64,000 nt of DNA from contig CABHOV010000046.1 of the NCBI GenBank assembly GCA_902168185.1, forward strand, positions 434,001 to 498,000. The letters are read 5' to 3'. The position numbers were made by a program, and so were the translations under genes. The notes below the pieces were generated by a model. The model did no database searches, was not told the origin of the DNA, and saw only the letters and a list, made by a program, of their open reading frames with translations. Positions 1 to 8,200 of the stretch are shown here, in pieces (position 1 is the first letter of the stretch; the number at the start of each line of letters is the position of its first letter). The DNA is from an uncultured Bacteroides sp. GTDB taxonomy: Bacteria > Bacteroidota > Bacteroidia > Cytophagales > Cyclobacteriaceae.

Positions 1-348
1 GTAAAATTTGCCAAGATATTAGCGCATGAAATGATCAAGGATTATATACTTACTTCTCTCAGGAAATCAGAAAATAGCAAGGCTGATGCGTCATACAATC
101 CTCTTCAATGGACTGCTCAAAAGGTGGCGCTGGTTGAACTTATATATGCGCTTCACGCTGCCGGTGTGTTCAACTACGGAAAGACGGATGTCAAACAGAT
201 GGTTGATTGTTTTGAAGAAGTTTTTTCAATTGATCTTGGAAATTATGCAAGGGTATTCTCGGAGATCAGAATCCGCAAGAGTGGGCAAACAAATTTTATA
301 GATCTGATGAAAAATCGGCTACACGAAGTCATTGAAAGAATGTCATAA
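1..348 (+). CDS. rteC: RteC-family regulator, C-terminal part (gene starts left of the window)
   Basis: The reading frame is open to the first base, so this is the 3' part of a longer gene; the ATG at 31 is probably internal. The visible protein has a Trp followed by a segment of the type KVALVELIYALHAAGVF, then FEEVFSIDLGNYARVFSEIRIRK, which I recognise as the conserved C-terminal region of RteC. In CTnDOT-type elements RteC is a DNA-binding regulator that helps control excision genes. Here it is best read as a regulator of the conjugative element that fills most of the window. No promoter is visible because the start is missing. The family call is confident from the motif; the regulatory target is inferred from family knowledge. 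Confidence 0.8.
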   Translation, partial: VKFAKILAHEMIKDYILTSLRKSENSKADASYNPLQWTAQKVALVELIYALHAAGVFNYGKTDVKQMVDCFEEVFSIDLGNYARVFSEIRIRKSGQTNFIDLMKNRLHEVIERMS

Positions 349-416
349 AAAAATTTAAACAAGTTGTTGCGTCTTCCGCATCCATATTTTTAGTTCATTT
401 CCAATACATCTTAAAA

Positions 417-905
417 ATGTCTATGCTTAAATATATTCTTCTTGCAGTATTACTCGTATTCATATTCATAATATGGGTCTTCTATGTAGCACTAGCCCCT
501 ACTATCCGCGATTTTTCAGACACACCGGTATTCAAACAATTGATAGGTAAATCACTTGTCTTGCAACACCCTGCACGGGTGTATATTCTTCCGAAGGGGC
601 TATACAATTTTTGTCCACCGCTATTAACCGTCAGGGAGATTCCAGCTTATCCGCTTAAATATGAGCTGCCTGCCGGCGCTCTTATTACCATCAGGTCGTT
701 CAAAAGCTACAAGAATAACGCGGGCTCCGGCACAACGTCTTTCTATGCGTTAGGTGATTTTTTAGCAAATGATGGCGAGCAGGTAACTTTTGAGTATGCC
801 TGGACTTATGAGCGTACAGTGGAGGAGGAAGATATGACAAAGTTACCGCTTGCCATCTGGCAGAAACCCGGTGAACCACCGATTGACTATCCCTATTCTG
901 ATTAG
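417..905 (+). CDS. Small membrane-anchored protein, unknown function
   Basis: A 162-aa protein starting at ATG 417, preceded by an A-rich stretch as is usual for Bacteroidetes starts; a second ATG lies two codons in. Residues about 4-28 form one strong hydrophobic helix and the rest is soluble, so a single-pass inner-membrane protein or uncleaved signal anchor is likely. The soluble part is beta-rich (RVYILPKGLYNF, YELPAGALITIRSF). I recognise no family. It sits between rteC and the first YD/RHS cassette with no visible operon partner, so it may be ICE cargo. No function can be assigned. Confidence 0.6.
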   Translation: MSMLKYILLAVLLVFIFIIWVFYVALAPTIRDFSDTPVFKQLIGKSLVLQHPARVYILPKGLYNFCPPLLTVREIPAYPLKYELPAGALITIRSFKSYKNNAGSGTTSFYALGDFLANDGEQVTFEYAWTYERTVEEEDMTKLPLAIWQKPGEPPIDYPYSD

Positions 906-1106
906 AAGGTCGCTACCAACAACTACCATAGCCGCCAATCTGTAAGCTTCCCTAAAAGTAGAAGTAACTGAATCAGCTACATTACCCCATTACGTACTAT
1001 AGTTCCAAAGCCATTGTTAATTCGATTTAAGTCAATTCCTCTTCATCAAAATCAATCAGCCTCTTTCACTATAAAGATCGAAAATAACGTTTTTACTTTG
1101 CACCCT

Positions 1107-2225
1107 ATGTTTAGTTACAGCAGGTCAGGAGTAGCGACGATAACTTTACTTCTATCAATAAGTATATGCAGCAATTTACAAGGGCAGAATATAGTGGACT
1201 CTTGTTTTCTATCTATTAAAACTCTGGGGAAATATGCTGGCTCAGCAGATTTGGTTAACGTATGTCATTGTGATAATTATTACGAAGCATCCGATCTTAT
1301 GGAATGGAATGAAGTAACCAAGTCCTGGGATGGGAAACTACCCAATAACCCTACAGTTAATCTTCCCCCACCTCCTGGTGGTTGTTTGTCAAGAGCGATA
1401 TGGGTCGGTAGTCCCGGATGGACACCCAATGGAGAAGCTTTTGCTCTACGTCTTGACCAACCCCTTGAAGCTGGACAGAAATATAGTTTTCCATTTACCT
1501 ATGCTGCCGACGGCCGAGACTCTGAAGAAGGATTTGCACCGCTCATATATACTTACTATGAACCAAAATTTTTCTCAAATTATGCTTTGGACACACTACC
1601 AAAAGCACAAAATGAATGGATAACTAATTCTGTATCCTTTACTGCCGCTCAAAAACAGGATGGACACAATTGGTTAATTATACATGCCTATGACAAATCA
1701 GGAACAATCTTATCCGGATGCAAGCAACGGAATCCTATAAAGAAAAACTTTTTCGCCGGAGACACAGCGCTTTGTCAACAAGAGTCTATTCGCCTTCACG
1801 CTCCTTATGGGAATTCCTTTACCTATGAATGGAACACGGGAGACCAAAGCGATTCGATCGATGCCAACGAACCAGGGAAATATAGCGTTGCGGTAAAGTA
1901 CTATAACTGCCAGGAAAAGGATTCCATTAATCTCATAGCCACAGACTGCGAAGTAAGAATGAATATGCCTAATATCTTTACCCCCAACAGTGATGGACTC
2001 AACGAACTCTTTCGGCCAATAAATTACAACTATATAAATACAGGAAGCCTTCAAGTATTCAACCGGTGGGGGAATAGAGTATACGAAGGAGATCTTTTTG
2101 TGGGATGGAACGGGAAACATCAAGGAGCCAATGCACCAACCGGGCCATATTACTATACCATCATATACTCAGATATGAAAAACAGAAAACATCACGATAA
2201 AGGTATTGTTACTATAGCCCGTTAA
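1107..2225 (+). CDS. Secreted protein with T9SS type B (CHU_C) sorting domain, cassette 1 copy
   Basis: The frame is open from an ATG at 1014, but the ATG at 1107 gives a proper signal peptide (MFSYSRSGVATITLLL...) and is preferred; 372 aa. After the signal peptide comes a roughly 190-aa beta-rich domain with GGC, AIWVGS and EAFALRLD motifs, then a PKD/Ig-like segment (ALCQQESIRLHAPYG ... YEWNTGD). The last 85 residues (MPNIFTPNSDGLNELF ... VFNRWGNRVYE ... GPYYYTIIY) are the gliding-motility/CHU_C type B sorting domain of type IX secretion. A TTACTTTG box (one mismatch to TAnnTTTG) lies only 6 bp before the ATG, so transcription may start almost at the codon. The 3' end overlaps the opposing gene by 14 bp. 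A close paralogue lies at 37661-38791. Confidence 0.85.
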   Translation: MFSYSRSGVATITLLLSISICSNLQGQNIVDSCFLSIKTLGKYAGSADLVNVCHCDNYYEASDLMEWNEVTKSWDGKLPNNPTVNLPPPPGGCLSRAIWVGSPGWTPNGEAFALRLDQPLEAGQKYSFPFTYAADGRDSEEGFAPLIYTYYEPKFFSNYALDTLPKAQNEWITNSVSFTAAQKQDGHNWLIIHAYDKSGTILSGCKQRNPIKKNFFAGDTALCQQESIRLHAPYGNSFTYEWNTGDQSDSIDANEPGKYSVAVKYYNCQEKDSINLIATDCEVRMNMPNIFTPNSDGLNELFRPINYNYINTGSLQVFNRWGNRVYEGDLFVGWNGKHQGANAPTGPYYYTIIYSDMKNRKHHDKGIVTIAR

Positions 2226-3630
2226 GCTTTTTCTTAGCTCTCCTGAAAGCGTAGTCTATGCCCATACGCACGTTTATTTTATTAGCTGCTGGAAGCTCGC
2301 CCTGGTACTCAACCCTATATATTGCTATTATGTTACCGCGTATGTTGCGGGTTATATTAAATCTTTTCCCTAGCCCAAAATTACTTTCATAGACGCGTGA
2401 ACTTATAGATTCATTTGTATACAACGTATATGATGCATCCTGGTTTAGCGCTTCAAATTCACCATGTAAAAACATTCCCTTTACTATTAGCATGTCCGCA
2501 TACACTCTCCCTCCAAAAGTGTTCAGACCTTTTACGAAAGAATCAAACTTCTTATCAAAGCCCACGCGATAAACTATACCTATTCCGGAAGTTAACCGAG
2601 GGGTAAGTCTATAGCCAATTTGAAGAGAAACATCAGACGAGACAAAACCTTTGTTATATATCTGCCAGTTAAAGCCAGGCACAAGACGTTGATAAAAACT
2701 CTTACCTTCCAGTTCATCGGATTGTTTTTTGAATATATCCCTGACGCTGCCAATACCCTGCTTCCTGTACTTCGATACATTTAATTTCTCGCGGGCTGAA
2801 TTAACCTTTTCAGTTTGCTGCATTATATAGTCGTTTGCTACAGCCTTATACTTTCTATCGATTTCCTCCTGGATTAACTTTTGATCACGATAGCGTTGAA
2901 TCATCGCTTCATATTTAGCCTGCTCCTCTGTCGCTTTTGTTATCCCCTGAGTAGCCTCATTAACTGAGGGCATCTCAGTCAGTTTCTGTTCAGCTAAATC
3001 TCCTAATTCGTTCGGGTCTGTAACTACGCCTTCTTTGATCTTTTGGAGGTCATCTTCAAAACCCTTGACTTCTGCAACATTTCCATCTATACCGGGTATA
3101 TTTTCTGTTAACCCATCGACTCCGTCTATTTTTGAGATGTCTGGTTCACTCAGATTTATCCCATCCATTGCAGGTGTTGTTATTTTTAAATCAGAAGGTA
3201 AATTTAGATCTGCAGGTTCAACAGGGCCTATGTTTCCAACGGAAGAAATTTGCCCATCTATAACAGGTACATCTAACTGCTGAACTTTCCCATCAACAGA
3301 AGCTATCTTGGTAACACCTTTCATGTTGTCATTAACCTGCGATGTTGATTGTGCAATTTTGCTCTTCGCACTATCTAATTTATGACGGGCATAACCTTGT
3401 ACTCGTATGGCTTTAGAATTTAAACTATCCAAATTTCTTTGAGCAGTGTCCTTCCTTTGTTGGATGTTATTTTTTATCGAATCGACTTTTGATAATCTGG
3501 AGTTTAAAATGGGGGCAGTAGAAGACAAAGAATCGCTGCTGCCGGTTAGTACACTGGCACTATCAGACTGTGCCAATATTGTATAGTGGAAACTATATAA
3601 AATAAGAAGTAACGCGATTCGCTGGAGCAT
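2212..3630 (-). CDS. Secreted coiled-coil protein with C-terminal beta-strand domain, cassette 1 copy
   Basis: A 472-aa protein with a signal peptide (LLLILYSFHYTILAQ). Residues about 30-110 are helical and rich in Ser, Lys and Asp. About 120-200 is low-complexity with repeated IDG and PDI motifs. About 220-300 is charged coiled coil (YEAMIQRYRDQKLIQEEIDRKY). The last roughly 170 residues alternate polar and apolar residues (SLQIGYRLTPRLTSGIGIVYRVG ... FGLGKRFNITRNIRG) in the manner of outer-membrane beta-strands. It is the last gene of the minus-strand cassette, 2 bp after the preceding gene. The paralogue at 38775-40358 has the same order of parts. Each copy is convergent with a T9SS-sorted protein. 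A PorP/SprF-like role is conceivable by analogy with T9SS neighbourhoods, but I cannot match that family. Confidence 0.7.
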   Translation of the reverse strand: MLQRIALLLILYSFHYTILAQSDSASVLTGSSDSLSSTAPILNSRLSKVDSIKNNIQQRKDTAQRNLDSLNSKAIRVQGYARHKLDSAKSKIAQSTSQVNDNMKGVTKIASVDGKVQQLDVPVIDGQISSVGNIGPVEPADLNLPSDLKITTPAMDGINLSEPDISKIDGVDGLTENIPGIDGNVAEVKGFEDDLQKIKEGVVTDPNELGDLAEQKLTEMPSVNEATQGITKATEEQAKYEAMIQRYRDQKLIQEEIDRKYKAVANDYIMQQTEKVNSAREKLNVSKYRKQGIGSVRDIFKKQSDELEGKSFYQRLVPGFNWQIYNKGFVSSDVSLQIGYRLTPRLTSGIGIVYRVGFDKKFDSFVKGLNTFGGRVYADMLIVKGMFLHGEFEALNQDASYTLYTNESISSRVYESNFGLGKRFNITRNIRGNIIAIYRVEYQGELPAANKINVRMGIDYAFRRAKKKLNGL

Positions 3631-3632
3631 AT

Positions 3633-4256
3633 CTACTTCTTCTTATTATAAAGTTTAATCGCTTCGATGAAACTACCTTCTTCTATAAGCTCATGCACTT
3701 TTGGATTGTCATACTCGACTATTTCCAATAAGTTTTCTTTCGTGAGCGCTCTGATTGGGCCATCTACTCCGTCCTGAATTGCTATAGCGTATTCAGTTCC
3801 AAGTTCCGCCAGGAAAGAATATACGTTGATTTTCCCTGTATACGTTCTGAATAGCCAGCAGCTATCAGTGGGTACGCCTGGAATTTTTACTCCCTCCATG
3901 GTTATCCGTGTGACTGATTTTGTTTCAGAAGGACTGAACGTAATTTTCTCCTTTTTGCCTTTTATTAGAATAGTATGGTGCTTAATGTCCTTTACATTAA
4001 TCTTTGCTTTTGATGAAAAAGTACTGTCATTTTTTAAAACAACACGGAAATCGTAAGTCATACTGTTGGGACGAGATTTGCCTCTCATGTTGAAGTTGTT
4101 ATCCGGTATAACTAAATAGTTATCATATGGTACATTCCCATGCGGAGTATGCATAGTATGTTGAATTGATACCATTCCCTGCGAGAAGCAAGTATACGCG
4201 GATGTCAGAAGCAAAAAAAAGATTATGGGAAAGCGCATTTTTGTATTTATTGTCAT
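3633..4256 (-). CDS. Secreted hypothetical protein in the cassette 1 variable slot
   Basis: A 207-aa protein with a signal peptide ending near CFSQ. The internal Met at 4238 (MRFPIIFFLLLTSAY) would give a more typical signal and may be the true start. The mature part is mostly beta (FRVVLKNDSTFSSKAKINVKD, SVTRITMEGVKIPG), with a helical charged tail (LLEIVEYDNPKVHELIEEGSF). I recognise no family. It lies between the YD-B toxin-like gene and the conserved coiled-coil gene, where cassette 2 has a different, unrelated gene. That makes it a candidate accessory or immunity factor specific to the cassette 1 C-terminal domain. A periplasmic location would suit a toxin acting at the envelope. Confidence 0.6.
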   Translation of the reverse strand: MTINTKMRFPIIFFLLLTSAYTCFSQGMVSIQHTMHTPHGNVPYDNYLVIPDNNFNMRGKSRPNSMTYDFRVVLKNDSTFSSKAKINVKDIKHHTILIKGKKEKITFSPSETKSVTRITMEGVKIPGVPTDSCWLFRTYTGKINVYSFLAELGTEYAIAIQDGVDGPIRALTKENLLEIVEYDNPKVHELIEEGSFIEAIKLYNKKK

Positions 4257-4307
4257 ATATAGCTTACATCAATACTCTTGGATACGGTTACACTCCTGTT
4301 AGCTTTT

Positions 4308-4655
4308 TTAGTGTATTGCCCTGATTAAAATATCTGCTCTCTTCAAATACCGAGATTCTACCCGAGCAACAGCTCCACATTCTTTACCATTATTGTCTTT
4401 ATACTTCACTTTAAAAAAATGAACATAACAGATAGGCACTTTTCCATAATTGAGTAACCCAAAAGGCTTCTCCGGGAAATAATTTCCCTTGTCTTCATAC
4501 TCAGGTTTAGAAACTTCAATATCAGTGTAAGCTTGTTCTTTAAGCTGTCGAACCAAATCCCTTCGACTTAATATAAAAATATCATAGATTGCTTTGTAGG
4601 TAAGGAAGACAACTACGACAAATAGGAACATAACGAAGAAAGATCCTGTCGACAT
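4308..4655 (-). CDS. Small single-pass membrane protein, cassette 1 candidate immunity factor
   Basis: A 115-aa protein with one strong N-terminal transmembrane helix (residues about 5-26, FFVMFLFVVVVFLTYKAIYDIFIL), a charged linker (SRRDLVRQLKEQAYTDIEV) and a soluble beta-like domain (VPICYVHFFKVKYKDNNGKECGAVARV). No family recognised. It lies 20 bp downstream of the other membrane protein of the slot (4676-5158) and has no counterpart in cassette 2. Position right behind the toxin-like gene, lack of conservation between cassettes and membrane location fit an immunity protein for a membrane- or periplasm-acting toxin. This is inference from context only. Confidence 0.55.
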   Translation of the reverse strand: MSTGSFFVMFLFVVVVFLTYKAIYDIFILSRRDLVRQLKEQAYTDIEVSKPEYEDKGNYFPEKPFGLLNYGKVPICYVHFFKVKYKDNNGKECGAVARVESRYLKRADILIRAIH

Positions 4656-4675
4656 ATCTCTTAGTTTCTTAACCG

Positions 4676-5158
4676 CTAGAATTTGATTATAAAAAATTTA
4701 AGAACGAGAAGAAGAGTCACGTTACCTAGTATCAACACAACTTTTAATAAAAGATTAGATAGAGTGAAAGTTCTCAACTTATCAAATGTGTCTTTATAGA
4801 CCAAAATAGAAGAAGGACTATGCCAAAACAAACCGTTAACAATTCTTCTCCTATTATTAATATATATCTCAAAAAAAAATCTTTTCAGTCTGCCTTGACC
4901 ACCAAAGATCTTATGTTTCAACACTGGATAAGTGCTTACAATTGTAAATTCTTCGTACCTCTGGTATTGTCTTCCTGTGATCATTGTTATCAACTGCATA
5001 CAAACAAATACCAAATGAAGGCACGGGAAAGCCCATACTAAAAATAATAGCTTATTATGTTGAGTGGTAACAAAAAGATCATGATAAAACAAATTTGTAA
5101 AATAAGAAGCAGGTATAAAAGCAATAAGAATTCGACCAAACCTATAAATCTTTTTCAT
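4676..5158 (-). CDS. Polytopic membrane protein, cassette 1 candidate immunity protein
   Basis: A 160-aa protein with hydrophobic helices at about residues 7-27, 36-60 and 133-157 and a basic central segment (GRLKRFFFEIYINNRRRIV). It is the first gene after the YD-B gene, starting 42 bp downstream of its stop. That is the classic place for the cognate immunity gene of an RHS/polymorphic toxin. No sequence family is recognised and cassette 2 lacks it. A multi-pass membrane immunity protein usually goes with a pore-forming or membrane-active toxin, so this gene hints at the activity of the unknown domain ending at 5201. Hypothesis only. Confidence 0.55.
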   Translation of the reverse strand: MKKIYRFGRILIAFIPASYFTNLFYHDLFVTTQHNKLLFLVWAFPCLHLVFVCMQLITMITGRQYQRYEEFTIVSTYPVLKHKIFGGQGRLKRFFFEIYINNRRRIVNGLFWHSPSSILVYKDTFDKLRTFTLSNLLLKVVLILGNVTLLLVLKFFIIKF

Positions 5159-5200
5159 ATCTATCGTAAGAAGTATAATGCATTGTTAAGGTATTGAAAG

Positions 5201-8200
5201 TTACTTTTTAAATATATCTGGAATTTTTAAACGAAAGCGAACCCCCGCATTCACTTCAAATCGAATTCCACTTGTTCCCTTTTTAAAGCTTGGAAATGAA
5301 AAAGTTTCAGCTACTCCTCTGGCTCCTAGAGTATATCTATTTGTAAGTGGATTAAGGGTTGCATCTCCTTGAAGTTTATAGTCACCAATCGGTACCGGAA
5401 TGTCACCTGCGGGAACGATAATCACACCTTTGTGCACTGTATACAACGTCCTAATTCCTGGGTCGTAATCTCCTGTACCGATTCCGTTTAATGGAATCAC
5501 TCGAATATCCACGGGACCATTTTGAAGATTTGCGTATGTTTGTGCAGCGGTTACATAATCTGCCCGACCTCCAGTCTCTGTATTTGCAGACAATTGAATA
5601 CCTCCAATCGGCACAACAACCTTTGAGCCGGCTACAAGATTTATCTCTGTTTTTGCAACTGCACCAATGTAAGCATCAACACTTTCCACCGGATTAATAT
5701 CGGAAAGAAACTGTTGAACTTGAGACAAAAAGTTCTGTTCATTACCAACTTTACCACCAAAGTCACCACTAAACCATACCACTCCATTTTCTATTCCAGA
5801 AGTTTGATACCCCCAGTCTTTATTTATATCGTCATAAATTAATCCTTCTGAAGAGAATCCATTTCTCCACCAAGCTCCAAACTGTGAATACGCCCCATCT
5901 GGATCAACACCGCTTACTGGGTTGTTCCCCATACCTATATATGAAGACCAATACTGACCTGCCGGGTCTGTTGCAGTCCATCGACCTATAACAGGATCAA
6001 ATTCCCTTAGTTCAAAGTGATTCCATCCTGTCTCTAAATCTCTCTCTGCAAATTGTCCCTGGTAATTATATCTATATATACTTTCATCGGTCTTCTGCTC
6101 CCTCATTACATCGCCCCAGGCGCTATAATCTGTAGCCTGCGTTACAAAGTTAGAAGTATGCGTTACACTAAAATCATCGAACCAAACTTTTGTATTCTCA
6201 CTTCCATTGCTAACCCACGCGTAAATATAGCCTGGTTCTTTGATCGTCACATCCATTTTGAGTTTCTCAAACATATCGGGCACAGCGCGTTCATCTGGTT
6301 CAAAACCTGCTGCTTCGCTTACCTGTATTCTATCGCTGACAACAGCTTCCATCTTTGTGTTAAACACTATATAGTTCAGAAAGGCACGCGGCTGACTGGC
6401 ATTAACACCCGCTCCCAACAACGATGGCAAGGCACCTTTAAATGTTTCAGTTGCCTGACTTACTGACATCGCATCGAAGCCTTGTACATAGGCAAATGAA
6501 GTTCCCAGCAACTGGGAGAACATCATCAAGGATACATCTTCCGTAAAATCTTCTTTATGCTCATAGCGTGCCCAGGTTTCCAGATTTATTCTATCACCGG
6601 CACCTACTTTCAACGCTATAGCAGGGCCCACGGATTTATCCTGTACATCCATACCTTGTGTACCACCTACCCAATACAAGTATGCCGTTTTATCAGGGCC
6701 CTCCACTGTCGCCAATGGTTTGGTGTGGTTCATCTGTACATCCTTCACTTCCGTATCAAATATATTCTGGAAGTAATTCATTTCTGTTACGCGCGGGTTG
6801 GTGAGTTCAGCTGTGCCGTTGTCTTCCATCGTGGCAGTATAGATGTTTACATTCTCACGTACCAGTGCGCGCACATTGCCTAAATGATCCGTGATTTCGT
6901 ATGCTGCACTTCCATCCTGAGCCGGATAATATGTACCCAGTTTTCCAGAACCATAGATCGGTACTTCAACTTGTGTAAGAGAAGGCAGTTGTTTTTCTGT
7001 AGCATAAGCTTTAAACACCAGGTTACTAACAGAAGCTGTAGCCGCGTTCAAGTTAACTAAGAGCTGCGCTGTTTTAGCTGCAACTCCAACAATTTCGAAC
7101 TGAACTTTGCCATTCTGCAAGAAACGTAGTTTATCACCTACTTTCTCCAGCTTGATCTTGTCTCCAATATTATAAGTGAAACCACCCTGGAATGCTCCAT
7201 TCTTTCGGATGGTAATCGTTGCGTAAGGGCTTGGATAAAAATTGAACATGCAACTTCCCATTCCCGGAACATTAAACCCTATATCCTTAGGCTGAAATTT
7301 ATCAACAATGGTATATTCTACATAACCGTCCTGATATTCGGCAAGTTTGTTAGCTGCCCAGGCACCACCCGTGGTAGCACCACTCTGAACCGTTAATGTC
7401 CCATTGGTATTCACTACATTGGTCAGTGTAGACCATTGTATCGGCCGTACAGGGTCTGACAAAACACCAGCCTGTTCATATATACTTAGTATATTACCGG
7501 AGGCATCGCGTATATACCAGGTTGTACGTTTATCCTGATAGGCAATTTTTGCAAGCCTGAAACCACGATCATCGTATAAGTACTCAACGTTGGGTACAGC
7601 TTTGACCGCATCCATAAAGACCTTCCGTACTTTACCGGTTACATCGTATTCTATATATTGATCTGCACCTGTAACCTTATCTTCTGCCGTCAACTGACCA
7701 ATCTGGTTATACTTATACTTGTTCACATAGGTGTCCACATTATCCAGCCTGTTAGTATTGGCCAGGTAATTATAGACGAGGTTGTTCTTATATAGTCCAT
7801 CACCATCAAAACGCTTCAGCGTAAGGATATTGCCATTAGGATCATAGCTCATTCCGGCAACACGATAATTATTTCCGGCAGGATCAAACATCTGCGTGGC
7901 TTTATTGAAGTCCGCATAATTAGCTTCTTTCAATTGGTACTTTTCATCATACGCATATTGATACCGACCGTAGTAGTCTCCGGTACCAGCGCTATAGGCT
8001 TCATCCGTACGCCACTGCACTGATGTGATCAACCCATTATATAGCACATCGTCAGTCGATGATGATTCCGGCAAAGCATCAACGGTTTGTACTTTGATTG
8101 TATTACTGATGATGGAAAGCGCTGTAATTTTTGATGTGGTTACTTTATACCGGTATATACCGGCATCAGTTGCGACAGGACTAACAATATTAAACACATC

